Below, in pieces: positions 38,932-48,800 of a stretch of 64,000 nt of DNA. Source of the DNA: Alphaproteobacteria bacterium. GTDB taxonomy: Bacteria > Pseudomonadota > Alphaproteobacteria > Micavibrionales > Micavibrionaceae. The position numbers and the translations under genes were made by a program. Location: NCBI GenBank assembly GCA_030427385.1, contig JAUHWR010000001.1:1178001-1242000 (forward strand). Reading direction: 5' to 3'. The first letter of the stretch is position 1, and each line of letters starts with the position of its first letter. The notes beneath the pieces were generated by a model, which was given only the letters and a program-made list of their open reading frames with translations, did no database searches and was not told the origin of the DNA.

Positions 38932-39513
38932 TTAACTATTGAGAACTTTTTTAGAAAGCTTTTCCAACTCTTTTTCCACCAAAACCTCAATCATTGGCGG
39001 CAAGTTTTTATCAAGCCATTCACGAAGAAGTGGCTCTAATTGCGCTCTAACGACATCTTCTAACGTAATGCCATCATGAGTACGCGCGACCTGAATATCC
39101 CGAGCCAGTTTTGTAAAGCCGGCAAGCGCAGCCGTTGATGCCGTGCTTGACAAAAGATCACTATCCGGCGCCTTTGCTTTCTCTTTAACCGGTTCAGGCT
39201 CAATTACGTCAGGCTCATCTTCTGACTCAGCTAAATCAACTTCAATATCATCATTAACCTCGGAGACAGGTTCAGGCTCTGGCTCTACTTTCTCAGTTAA
39301 ATCAAGGATATCTTCCTCAACGACATCTTCTTCTGAATCTGCGTTGGCAATAGGCTCATCTTCTGTGATAGGTTCCTCAACCACAGGCTCATCCACAGAA
39401 GCAGCTTCTTCATTTGCTTCTGGCGTTTCTTCATCATCATCTGAGATAATCTGGCGTATGGATGCCAAAATTTCTTCGATGGATGGGTCATTTTCCTGTG
39501 TGGTGTCTGACAT
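38932..39513 (-). CDS. popZ: PopZ-like polar organising protein (DUF2497)
   Basis: Forms a self-assembling matrix at the cell pole that tethers the centromere in Caulobacter. The 193-aa protein shows the three-part PopZ plan: the N-terminal conserved helix PSIEEILASIRQIISDDD (about 10-27), a long acidic Glu/Asp/Pro-rich disordered region (about 28-120), and a helical C-terminal oligomerisation region (about 135-193) with LEDVVRAQLEPLLREWLDKN. Its position in front of valS and behind pcm is the alphaproteobacterial norm, although tolC usually lies between pcm and popZ. Confidence 0.88.
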   Translation of the reverse strand: MSDTTQENDPSIEEILASIRQIISDDDEETPEANEEAASVDEPVVEEPITEDEPIANADSEEDVVEEDILDLTEKVEPEPEPVSEVNDDIEVDLAESEDEPDVIEPEPVKEKAKAPDSDLLSSTASTAALAGFTKLARDIQVARTHDGITLEDVVRAQLEPLLREWLDKNLPPMIEVLVEKELEKLSKKVLNS

Positions 39514-39654
39514 AGACGGATTCGAACTGTTAAAATTAATTTATTACTTAGTTTCCATGATTGTGAATGTCTTGTCAAAGCCCGAATCTGCTTTCATCCC
39601 CAATTTATCCCCGATTCTATTCAGAATTAAATAAAAAAAGAATAATAAGCCGTT

Positions 39655-40317
39655 TTAAAAGGTAAAATGATCCCGTGGCGCAAGCTCTGAAATATATGGA
39701 ATGTTGGCATCAAAAAGTGGGGTTTGCGATATATTTCCCTGTGATGTCCTTTTAATTAAAGTCGCAAGTCCGTTGCTTTTAAGATCCTTACGGATAACAC
39801 AAACAAGACGACCGGTATCTACTTTTAGTTGCTCCATTAAAAATTCCGGGACTTTCTGCACGGCGCCATTGATAAAAATAATATCATAGGGGCCGTTTTC
39901 TGTCGGCGTTTTCAATCCCTCACATTTTATTTCGGCGATATTCAAAATATCTAAACTATGCCAAATCTTCAAAGCATATTGACGTAAAATCTCAACTGGC
40001 TCCAACATAATCACAGTTTGCACCAAAGATGACATAACAGCGCTTCCATATCCACTGCCACCGCCAACATCCAAAACAACATCACTTTGTTTTGGTTCTG
40101 CCGCCTGCAATAATTTAGCAAAAATCATTGGCTCAAGAAGGTAGCGCCCCTCCCCGATTAAAATATCTTCATCTAAGTAGGCAACTTGCTTTTTATTCTC
40201 GGGCAAAAAACTTTCTCTGGGAATCTTTGCAACCGCCTCTAAAATTTTTTCGGAAATTACATTATTCGTTGCCAGTTGGCAGTCGATCATTGATTGTCTA
40301 GCGCTCTCAAAATCCAT
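39655..40317 (-). CDS. pcm: Protein-L-isoaspartate O-methyltransferase family protein
   Basis: A 220-aa SAM-dependent methyltransferase of the PCMT type found next to tolC/popZ in alphaproteobacteria. It starts MDFESARQSMIDCQLATNNV; the SAM-binding motif I is VVLDVGGGSGYGSAVMSSL and motif post-I VIMLEPVE. The catalytic neighbourhood is weaker than in canonical Pcm (GPYDIIFINGAVQKVP), so true isoaspartate repair is not certain. Two tRNA genes lie divergently upstream. Confidence 0.88.
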   Translation of the reverse strand: MDFESARQSMIDCQLATNNVISEKILEAVAKIPRESFLPENKKQVAYLDEDILIGEGRYLLEPMIFAKLLQAAEPKQSDVVLDVGGGSGYGSAVMSSLVQTVIMLEPVEILRQYALKIWHSLDILNIAEIKCEGLKTPTENGPYDIIFINGAVQKVPEFLMEQLKVDTGRLVCVIRKDLKSNGLATLIKRTSQGNISQTPLFDANIPYISELAPRDHFTF

Positions 40318-40470
40318 ATTTTATTCTTTCTTCCTCAATCTTATATATATATTTATCTGATGTTTTGATTGCAATCTATAGCCCATCTGCGTTTTTCGAA
40401 AAAAAGTGATTAGAACTAGATTTTCGAAAAAGAGCATGCTATTCCTATCAAGCTTAATTTCCACAGCAAT

Positions 40471-40544
40471 GGCGCGGTGGCAGAATGGTGATGTAGGGGA
40501 CTGCAAATCCTCGAATGCGGGTTCGATTCCCGCCCGTGCCTCCA
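40471..40544 (+). tRNA. tRNA-Cys (GCA)
   Basis: Full cloverleaf with acceptor GGCGCGG pairing CCGTGCC (one G-U), anticodon GCA at 40503-40505 in CTGCAAA, T-loop GTTCGATTC, and a genomically encoded CCA. Confidence 0.96.
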
Positions 40545-40634
40545 ATTTTTCCCTTTAATTATTTTTTATTAAAAAACATTCCGTTCTTTGCTTGACAAAA
40601 GAAACATATTTTCGCATAAACATACCCACAATGT

Positions 40635-40709
40635 TCCTCGATAGCTCAGCGGTAGAGCAATCGACTGTTAATCGATTGGTCGCAGGTTCGAATCCTGCTC
40701 GAGGAGCCA
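40635..40709 (+). tRNA. tRNA-Asn (GTT)
   Basis: Acceptor TCCTCGA pairs TCGAGGA, D-arm AGCTCAGCGGTAGAGC, anticodon GTT in CTGTTAA, T-loop GGTTCGAATCC, encoded CCA. Its 3' part is the left attachment site of the adjacent island, and it remains intact. Confidence 0.96.
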
Positions 40710-40714
40710 CTATC
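40687..40714 (+). repeat. attL: 3' end of tRNA-Asn
   Basis: These 28 bases (T-arm to just past CCA) recur at 50989-51014 with two substitutions and a two-base gap (24 identical positions), same orientation. Confidence 0.75.
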
Positions 40715-40821
40715 TTTGTCCTTCCCAATCCAGTAAAGTCAAATTATACTAGCATACACAAGGCTTGCGGCGATGTTTATTGTCCAATTCAGTCCTATAT
40801 AATTTGATCAAATCCACAATG

Positions 40822-40876
40822 TTTTCGGGTACTTTTTCGGGTATTCGTACAAAGTGGAAAAGGAGATACCCGAAAA
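40822..40876. repeat. Three copies of TTTTCGGGTA around the integrase start
   Basis: TTTTCGGGTA occurs at 40822 and again, as TTTTCGGGTAT, at 40834; the inverse ATACCCGAAAA lies at 40866-40876, ending in the A of the pseudo-integrase ATG. Such short iterons next to an integrase gene may be arm-type or excisionase binding sites. Function is inferred from position only. Confidence 0.5.
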
Positions 40877-41297
40877 TGCTTACGGACATAGCTTGTAAAA
40901 GTGCAAAACCACAGGAATAAAACTATAAATTACGTGACTGGCGCGGCCTGTATTTGTTTATCTTAAAGACAGGCGGCAAGAGTTGGCGATATGATTATAA
41001 AGTCAAACGCGCTGATAAACCTATAAAAATGGTACGTATGTCTTTGGTGGCTATCCCTCAATTTCACTTGCAGAGGTACGTCAAATCCACGCTTTAACTT
41101 TCGCAGATGTAACCGAGGAATGGCTTGCAAAACGTGAAGGAGAAATAAAACAAAGAACATTTTCCGATATTAAAAAACGTCTTGAAAAGGATATACTGCC
41201 TGCAATTGGCTCAATATCTATGGTAAAGCTAAATAGGCTAGATATTTTGGACATGCTCAAAAAGATAGAATCACGCGGCGCTTATATACGATTGTGA
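40876..41297 (+). pseudogene. Truncated P4-type integrase (DUF4102 family)
   Basis: The frame opens with MLTDIACKSAKPQE, has an in-frame TAA at codon 15, then continues NYKLRDWRGLYLFILKTGG and SWRYDYKVKR, the integrase N-terminal DUF4102 pattern. A frameshift near 41035 leads to TYVFGGYPSISLAEVRQ, followed by what looks like a deletion of 30-40 residues, then the core-binding part TFADVTEEWLAKREGEIKQR. The frame stops before any catalytic Arg-His-Arg-Tyr residues. It sits about 165 bases after tRNA-Asn, the usual location for the gene that inserted there. It is clearly non-functional. Confidence 0.88.
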
Positions 41298-41311
41298 AAC
41301 TTCAAACGGTA

Positions 41312-41355
41312 AGACTCACTTACAGGCACATGAACATCACCCTGTAAGTGAGTCT
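41312..41355. repeat. 15-bp perfect inverted repeat before the second recombinase
   Basis: AGACTCACTTACAGG at 41312-41326 and CCTGTAAGTGAGTCT at 41341-41355 with a 14-nt spacer. It falls between the truncated integrase and the Shine-Dalgarno (AAGGAG, 41360-41365) of the second recombinase. It could be a recombinase core site, a transcription-attenuating hairpin, or the end of an inserted element. Confidence 0.6.
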
Positions 41356-41521
41356 AGACAAGGAGTCCTTTTTTGAGCGTAAAAGACAAAAAAAGGGATA
41401 AATACAATCCAGTTAATGAGCGTGCAAAATATAATACCGCATTCATTTACGCCGCGCATTTAAACGTGATGATAAAACAATCACAGCCGCCTTAAAGCAT
41501 ATTTGGGACTATGAAATATAT

Positions 41522-42397
41522 GTGGACTTTTCAGGTTTTGAGAAATTCAATGATCACGTGGCAGATAAATATATCACCCATATGACCACCGCAAATTTAT
41601 CCTTATCTTTTATCAATGATAATCTCCGCACATTGCGTGATTTTTTAAAATGGCTAATTCATCAGCGCGGTTATAAAAGCAAAATCAACTATAACCACAT
41701 TGATTACCTGAATTTGAGCAATAACCAGCGCAATACCGCAAAAGCCAGTGAATACAAAAAAGCCTATAAGATTAATCAAATTCTGAAAACCATTCGTGCC
41801 ATGCCAGTCGTAACAGATAAAGACAAACGTGACAGGGCTATTATATCCCTGCAATCCCTATGTGCTTTGCGTATTGGTGAGCTACGTTCTGTAAAGCTAA
41901 AAAGTATTATTGAAGAAGATGAAAAATATTTTATTTATGTATCCCCGAAGGATATGGGTGTAAAATTTGCAAAGACGCGCCATGCGTTCTTTTTACCCTT
42001 GCCACAAGACATCGCCGATTATGTCATTACATGGCGTGATTATCTTGTTAAATTAGGCTTCACACAAAATGACCCATTATTCCCTGTAATTGATAACCGT
42101 TTTGGAAAAAATAACTTGCTGGAAAAAACGATTGTTAAGGCAGGAATAAAATCAGACACAACCATCCGCAATATATTCAAGAAAGCATTTACCAATGCTG
42201 GATATGAATATATTCGCCCGCATTCATTTCGCCACACATGGGCGCGATATGCCGAAACACAAAGCCCCGCTTTCTTAAATACCGTTCGTCAATGTTTGGG
42301 GCATAACAGCATAGACACTACACTAAATAGCTATGGGCAATCATCCTTGGCGGAGCAACGGCGCGTGATTGGTGATATAAAGACAGGACATATTTAA
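41522..42397 (+). CDS. Tyrosine recombinase, N-terminus interrupted by a frameshift
   Basis: The 291-codon frame encodes the core-binding and catalytic domains of a XerC/D-type integrase: Arg in CALRIGELRS, HxxR in RPHSFRHTWAR, LGHNSIDTTL and the nucleophile Tyr in NSYGQSS. Upstream, a TTG at 41373 with AAGGAG 7 bases before it starts MSVKDKKRDKYNPVNERAKY, but in another frame; the proper frame resumes near 41440 as RRAFKRDDKTITAALKHIW. One indel between about 41432 and 41493 therefore separates the N-terminus. The catalytic half is complete, so activity from an internal GTG at 41522 is possible but unproven; a pseudogene of 41373-42397 is the alternative reading. Confidence 0.8.
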   Translation: MDFSGFEKFNDHVADKYITHMTTANLSLSFINDNLRTLRDFLKWLIHQRGYKSKINYNHIDYLNLSNNQRNTAKASEYKKAYKINQILKTIRAMPVVTDKDKRDRAIISLQSLCALRIGELRSVKLKSIIEEDEKYFIYVSPKDMGVKFAKTRHAFFLPLPQDIADYVITWRDYLVKLGFTQNDPLFPVIDNRFGKNNLLEKTIVKAGIKSDTTIRNIFKKAFTNAGYEYIRPHSFRHTWARYAETQSPAFLNTVRQCLGHNSIDTTLNSYGQSSLAEQRRVIGDIKTGHI

Positions 42398-42495
42398 GAA
42401 CGGGATAACCGAAGATTTTTACTCAAACCCCATGATGATTTTGCGGCGTATCTTCTAAAGTTTTATTTTAATAGAACAAGCGCGAGCAAACACAT

Positions 42496-42739
42496 ATGCC
42501 GATCTTACACTGGCTGGACAAGGATAAAGACATCACAGCCGCGGAGCGGTGCCGTATCGCTTATTGGAAGTAGTCCCCGATTTATCCTACGGCGATGAGA
42601 ATAACGAAAACATGTTGATACAGGGGATAACCTCGAAGCCTTTAAAGCCTTACTTTCTTATTACGCGGGTCAGGTGAAATGTATTTTTATTGATCCACCC
42701 TATAATACCAGAAGCGCGTTTGTATCTTACGGAAATTAA
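42496..42739 (+). pseudogene. Remnant of a type III-like adenine DNA methyltransferase (Mod)
   Basis: Pieces in three frames read MPILHWLDKDKDITAAER, then VPYRLLEVVPDLSYGDENN, then DNLEAFKALLSYYAGQVKC followed by IFIDPPYNT. DPPYNT is the catalytic motif IV of beta-class N6-adenine methyltransferases and the order matches the start of type III Mod subunits. At least two frameshifts are present and the sequence ends soon after motif IV, so only an N-terminal fragment remains. No Res subunit is visible. Confidence 0.85.
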
Positions 42740-42817
42740 CCTATGATTTTCTGAGGAGAGAGGCTAATATTAACTAAGATACTCAAACTACTTCTTCCGC
42801 TTAATTAAACGTATTAC

Positions 42818-42848
42818 AAGGATCTAACTTATAAAAAATTAGATCCTT
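42818..42848. terminator. Hairpin downstream of the lipase/RTX gene
   Basis: AAGGATCTAA and TTAGATCCTT form a 10-bp stem with an 11-nt loop, 37 bases past the end of the minus-strand lipase gene. No T-run follows the stem on that strand, so intrinsic termination is uncertain. Confidence 0.4.
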
Positions 42849-42884
42849 AATTAGGGCGTGAGTATCTGGCTTCGAACCTCATCA

Positions 42885-45800
42885 TTAAATCACCTCGTTA
42901 ATAACTCCCGTGAGTTGCCCTGATCCTTCTATGGTGAAAATGTCGAAGGATTCCGTAGTGTGGTCGGTTTCGGTGTCTTTGGATTGATCTTCCTGAACTT
43001 TGAGCTTAACGCCGTCCGCGGTGAAGCTTTGCGCACGTGCGAAAGAGGCGTCAGAGCCATCATAGCTTGAGATTTGCGCCAAGAGTTGCGGGATCTCATC
43101 AAAATCATGTTTGAACAACACATCGGAAAAATCATGCGTGAATGCATCACCTAACTGGTCCGCATAAAATTCAAAGCCGTCATCAGATCCGGCGCCAGTT
43201 TCAATGGCAAACCAGCCAACACTTTCAACGTCGTGCGAACCGCTATTACCTAAGTCTTCTTCCTGTAGTGACACCATAAAACCATTATTTGAGGTGCTTT
43301 TTTGGCGCGTGCCAACAAAGTCAGGATCATGATTAGTCTGAATTTGCGAGAAGACCGCAGGGCTATTGTCAAAATCGGTGGCAAAGGAGATCTCTACAAA
43401 CCCGCTCCGACTCAGCTGGCCGATATCTGCTGTTCCAACTTCCAGCCTTGTCCCATCAGAGAGCTCCCACGCGCCTTTCTCAACGACAATATAGCTAAAC
43501 ATTTCGGTGGCATGATATCCATCCAAATAATCCGCCTCCTGCGCATAGAAGGTAAAACGATCGCCTTGCACATCCGTAATACGCGGCACAGCAACCGCCC
43601 CGCCATTAGTGCTGGTCATCGTCATAAAGATCACCGGATTATCAAAGTCATGATCAAGATTAACCGTGACCGCGCTATGATTGGCCGATACCGATCCGAA
43701 CTCCATGACTACACGTTCTGTCACAACAGGCGGTTCAACAATGCCGCTATTCCCCAGATAATTATGTAGGTCGCTCAATATTGAACCCGATAACGCCTCG
43801 TTATACTGCACAATCTTTTCAATCGAGCCGCTAAAAGGACTATCCGCACTAATATTTGTAGTATGCACCGAAGTCTTATCCCCCACAGAGCCAATGCTAA
43901 TATCATCGGTATGTTTGCCCAAAATGCCGACGCCGCCAACATTATCCACCTGCGATCCGTTCAAATACAGAGAGAGAATGCCATTTTTAGCCGCAGTGCC
44001 GTCCATAATCAGGCTGGATGTATAAGTGGTATTCGCCTCAATCGCGACCTTAACTTCTTTATAGCCCCAGTTCGCCTTGTCCCAGACGGCGCCATATAAC
44101 ATGCCACCTTCAATAAACATATTTAGCCCCTTACCGCCGCCGCCTTGTTCATATAGCACTTGTAGGCTTTGCACATCAGAACCGGTCTTAAAGGAAATCC
44201 CTTGCGTTTTGGCGGCAAACACTCCGGTATTGATTTGATTATCACTATCAAGAACACTCGCCGTAACGCCGTCTTCGAATAAGTACACGCTGCCCGCCGG
44301 CGCCTCATAGGATGACGTAATTTCTTCCACCCATTCATGCCCCATATACTCATTAAGCTGCCCAAGGTCATTCCCGCCCAGCGCGCTATTATAATGAATG
44401 ATTTTTTCAATCGAGCCGCTAAATTCTGAAACCGATCCGGTGGTGGCATTATTGATCACCGTACTGCCGTTCACCTGACCAATCCCAATATTATCTCCAT
44501 GCGCGGTTAGCTCTCCAATTCCAGATACACTTCCGACTTGCTCCCCGTTTACATATAATGCCAGCGTGCCATTTCCGGACGAGGTTCCGTCCATCACCAA
44601 AGCGGCGGTATATTTTGTATTGGCATTAATGCCACTAGAGAGCTCATGGTACCCCCAGCCATTGCTTGTTCTGTTCCAAACCGCCCCAAATAACGCGCCG
44701 TCCTGAATAAATAAATTAAGCCCCTTTGATCCGCCGCCTTGCTCATATAAAACCTGCAACGATGTCACATCACTCCCTGTCTCAAAAGACATTGCATGCG
44801 TTTTCTCAAGATAAACCCCCGTATTAACCTCAGAACTATTCGATAACCCATTCAATGTCACGCCGTCAGTGTAGGTGTAAATACTTCCAGAAGGAGGGGT
44901 GGGTTCAGTATCTAAATAACCCTCTTCAAATAATCTTACATTCCTGAATGCACTTTGCGGTTGATTTAAAGAATTAGAATCATCATCATTAATAAAGGTA
45001 AGGTAACTAATATTACCTTGAAAATAATTTCCAGCCTCTATTGTGTATTTAACCCATTGATTATTTGAGCTATATGAACCAATATCTTTGATATAGCTTG
45101 AACTTGAATTAGTCCCTCCCAACCAAAAATTAACATCTCCATTATTGTGAATATTATCCGTATCAAAACCTATAGAATGGATATCTCCTTCGTTATTAAT
45201 TCTAAATTCAAACTCAAGAATTGTTTTTTCTGTAATTGTATAATTATAATGGGCTTTTTTCCAAGTATTACCATATAGGAATAGAGATCTTCCTTCATTA
45301 GACCCATGAAGATAATAATTGGTGTTGTAATAACCTTCAATGTCTTGGTCTTGAGTATAAGAATTGATGTATAGAGAACTAAAATCAATCGCTGGAATTA
45401 CATCTGGGAATGAAGTGAAAATTCCAGTTGTTACATTGAATATACCGTCAGAAAATTCTAATTTTTCAATTCCTATGTTGCTATCTTGGAAGGAAGAATA
45501 TTGGTTCGGAGCAACAGGAACATACTCTGTGACAAATGTAATAAAATAAGTGCTCCCTACGCTTTTATAATGCTGGTACGAGTTAAGTTGGTCAATTTTG
45601 TAATTATAAAAAGAAAAATCATATACTGAAATATCATTTCCAGTTTCTCCAAATATCAAATCATTTCCTTTGCCTCCGTAAATTCTATCATTTCCGGGTC
45701 CCCCATATATCGTATCACGACCGTCTCCGCCATCAATTTCATCATCACCAGAGCCCGCATCAATGGTATCATTTCCTGCATAGGTAATAAATCTCTCTGA

Positions 45801-48800
45801 TGCGTCTGTACCAATCAAATTGTCAGGATAATTATGGCTATCTGTTCCATAGTACGTGTATGGAAGTTTATCCATGGAAATAACATGACCGTTACTTAAA
45901 ATAATTTCACTAAATCTCAAACCATCAGTATCATATAAATTATTGTATTGATTAGTTATAGTGATAGATCCTCTATCGGCTATAGAAATAAGCAAGTCGT
46001 TATTATTTCGAACATAAGATAAATCGCCGTAATTGATGCCTCCATCCATTTTTATTTTTGCATTGCCCAAATCAGGATGGGTACTATAATAAGTTGGCGA
46101 AGCAAATATTTGATAGATATCATCGCCAGCAGTATATACATATATATCTTGGCCTCCTTGCCCAGAAACAATATCGTTACCAGATCCACTTATCAAAATT
46201 TCATCATGTAATGTGCCATTGAGTCTATCGTTACCATTCGTGCCAAGAAGTGTTTTCACCTCTATAAGGTCTATTTCTTCACCATTATCAAAAAGAATAC
46301 GCTCTAAATGTTCGCCGTATTCATCATATTGTCCTATAACTTTGATATATTGTATTGAACCATTACTATTAATAGATATTTTTAATTCATTAGATGTTGA
46401 AATTCTATAATCATTAAAATAAGTAATTGTGACGTCCTCTGGCAAGATATCAGACCCAAATTGTAAAGTGTCAAAGCCTGCATTTGCATATATTTTATCG
46501 TAACCATCACCTATATTCCAAAAATAGGTATCATCTCCTGCGCCGGAATAAATTTTATCTTCTCCTTTGCCAGCATGGATGAAATCATCTCCAAAACCTG
46601 TCGTAATAGTGTCATTACCACTATATGTACTCACATAGGCGTTTATAGTCTCAGCACCAGCTTCTATATAATCAATAGCCAATGTGCCTAAAAAAACCCT
46701 GCCTTCGGAATATAATATATTTTTCTGAGAATTTAATAATGATACTTCATATGAAACATCATTAAACTGTATAAATTCTGCGCCTAAAAGAGCATTCATC
46801 TCTGAGCCTTTTTTTACAAGTAAAAAGCCTTTATCAATTATAAGTTCATAATCCTTTGAATTGCCTGAGAAAATAGCTCTATCAATTCCTTCTCCGGCAT
46901 AAATTATATCATCACTGCCTTCCTTTAAATGAAATATGTCGTCACCACCAAAAGCAAAATAAGTGTTTTTATCAGGATGTCTTGCATACCAAACATCATC
47001 ACCCCACGTTCCATTTTGACGATGATAAAGCGGATTAAGTGTATCTCCAATTTTTTCCGTTTCCAATATGTCCGCATAACTATTATACTCCACACGCAAA
47101 CCGCCGCCTGTCATTAAATTTATAAATATACCTTTATTAATAGGCAAATTAGTAAGGCGCAGCGAACCATGATTGGCGATATAGATGGTTGTTTCAATAT
47201 CGCTCCCCGAAACATGTAAGTTTCCAAATGTTATATCATCTAGTACTATTGTGTCATTTAGCACAATTTTTGCTAAGTTCGCTTGCTGATCATTCCGATG
47301 CAAATGAATGGTATCATCTCCGCCATAATAAACGAAAATAGGAGAAAGATAAAAACTATTGGTAATCAGAGCGCTCTGATAAGCCACATCATCACCATAT
47401 CCCAAATGAACTTCTTTAACGCTAGAACTCACGTCAATAGTATCTCCATTATGAGTGCCCATAATTCTATAGATTCCCTGCATCAGATGATCACCTGATG
47501 CAATTGATAAGTTACCATCATAGGCAGTATAGTCATATGTGTCGTAAACACGATCAGGATTAGGGGTTACAAAAGCGCTATTTTTTACAAGCGTTTTCGG
47601 AGGATTCTCAATTTTCTCAATGTTCTCAAATATAATTCGACCCGAAGATGAAACAATTTCATTCGTCGCTTCTTCTTTAAAAAAATCATTTGGGCTGTAA
47701 AATTTTAAAGTGTCATATCCATTTCCGCCATCAATAAAATAATATCCGTCAACATTATCCACTTCTATTAAATCATTTCCGCCTTGTCCAAATATCACAG
47801 CATCCCTAACTCTCAGATTAATAGCATCGGCTGTATTGGTTCCAACATATGCGCTCGTCTTACTACCAGCGACTATTGAGCTGTATGTGTCAGCCAGTGT
47901 AAAGCCATAAGTATTGCTGTTTTTCAATATAATATTTTGAATAGTATTAAAATCCGAAGAACCATTTGTGATATCTAAAAAATGACGTAAACTTGTTTCA
48001 ACGCCTGTATCCGAAGTCAAGCGCTGCATAAAATTTTCCATTGAAAATATTGATGTGTTTTTTTCTAAGTCTTGAACCACGCCCCACATGGCATCTGAAA
48101 AATTGATATCTAGATGCCCGTCCTGATAATCCAATATACCTTCATTGACATTTAGATGTGTGGTCGCAGCAGTCTTATCATACTCTATTTTATTAAGCGC
48201 AAGAAGCCCCGCATAATGCACAAATATTTTGGAAACATCCTCGGCATAAACATGTAAATGAGAGGCCTCTTTCAAACCTTCCCCCAAATCATTTGCATCA
48301 TTATATAATGCGCGGATTGCGGTATCACCAAAAACCCGCGTCCCTTCGTCGATCGCGGAATAAGCTATTTTTGTATTAAGTTTTGAAGAATCTGCCGCAC
48401 CTATATGTTGAGCAAAGCTATTGTCAAACAAAACGGGCCAGAAATAAGGAGATGCATATTCCCAGTCGCTCGAATTGACCTCTGTTAAAGAAAACATATG
48501 AATAATTAGGCCAGCTATACTATGTGCTTCAAGTTTATCTGGGAATAAACTTGGATCCAGAACTGGATTGCCTGGGAGTGAATATTCCGTTTCCGGTGTT
48601 ATCTGCAAGTTTCTCTGAAAATCAAGTAGTTCTCCATTCAACGAATAGGTGTGTAATTTAGATGTATCTACATCGTCAGTTATAATCGCATCCCAAGGCG
48701 TTAAACCCCTATACACAATATTTGAAAAGTTAGAATTACCCAAGATAGAGGTTTCAATATTCATTGCCGCAGCTTCAAAGCGCATATTATCAAAAAGATC

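Noticed and set aside
39143-39634. Plus-strand Ser-rich frame of 163 codons opposite popZ
   Set aside because: Antisense of the acidic GAA/GAT-rich popZ linker, which yields a Ser-rich artefact; no start signal or family.
42818-42848. Classical intrinsic terminator for the lipase gene
   Set aside because: The stem is perfect but no U-run follows it on the minus strand; kept only as a low-confidence hairpin.
43302-43769. Plus-strand frame of 155 codons inside the giant lipase gene
   Set aside because: Opposite strand of a well-supported coding region; composition is shadow-like.
45640-45790. Short tandem DNA repeats or a CRISPR-like array
   Set aside because: The periodicity comes from RTX nonapeptide codons in the lipase gene; there are no conserved repeats with unique spacers.
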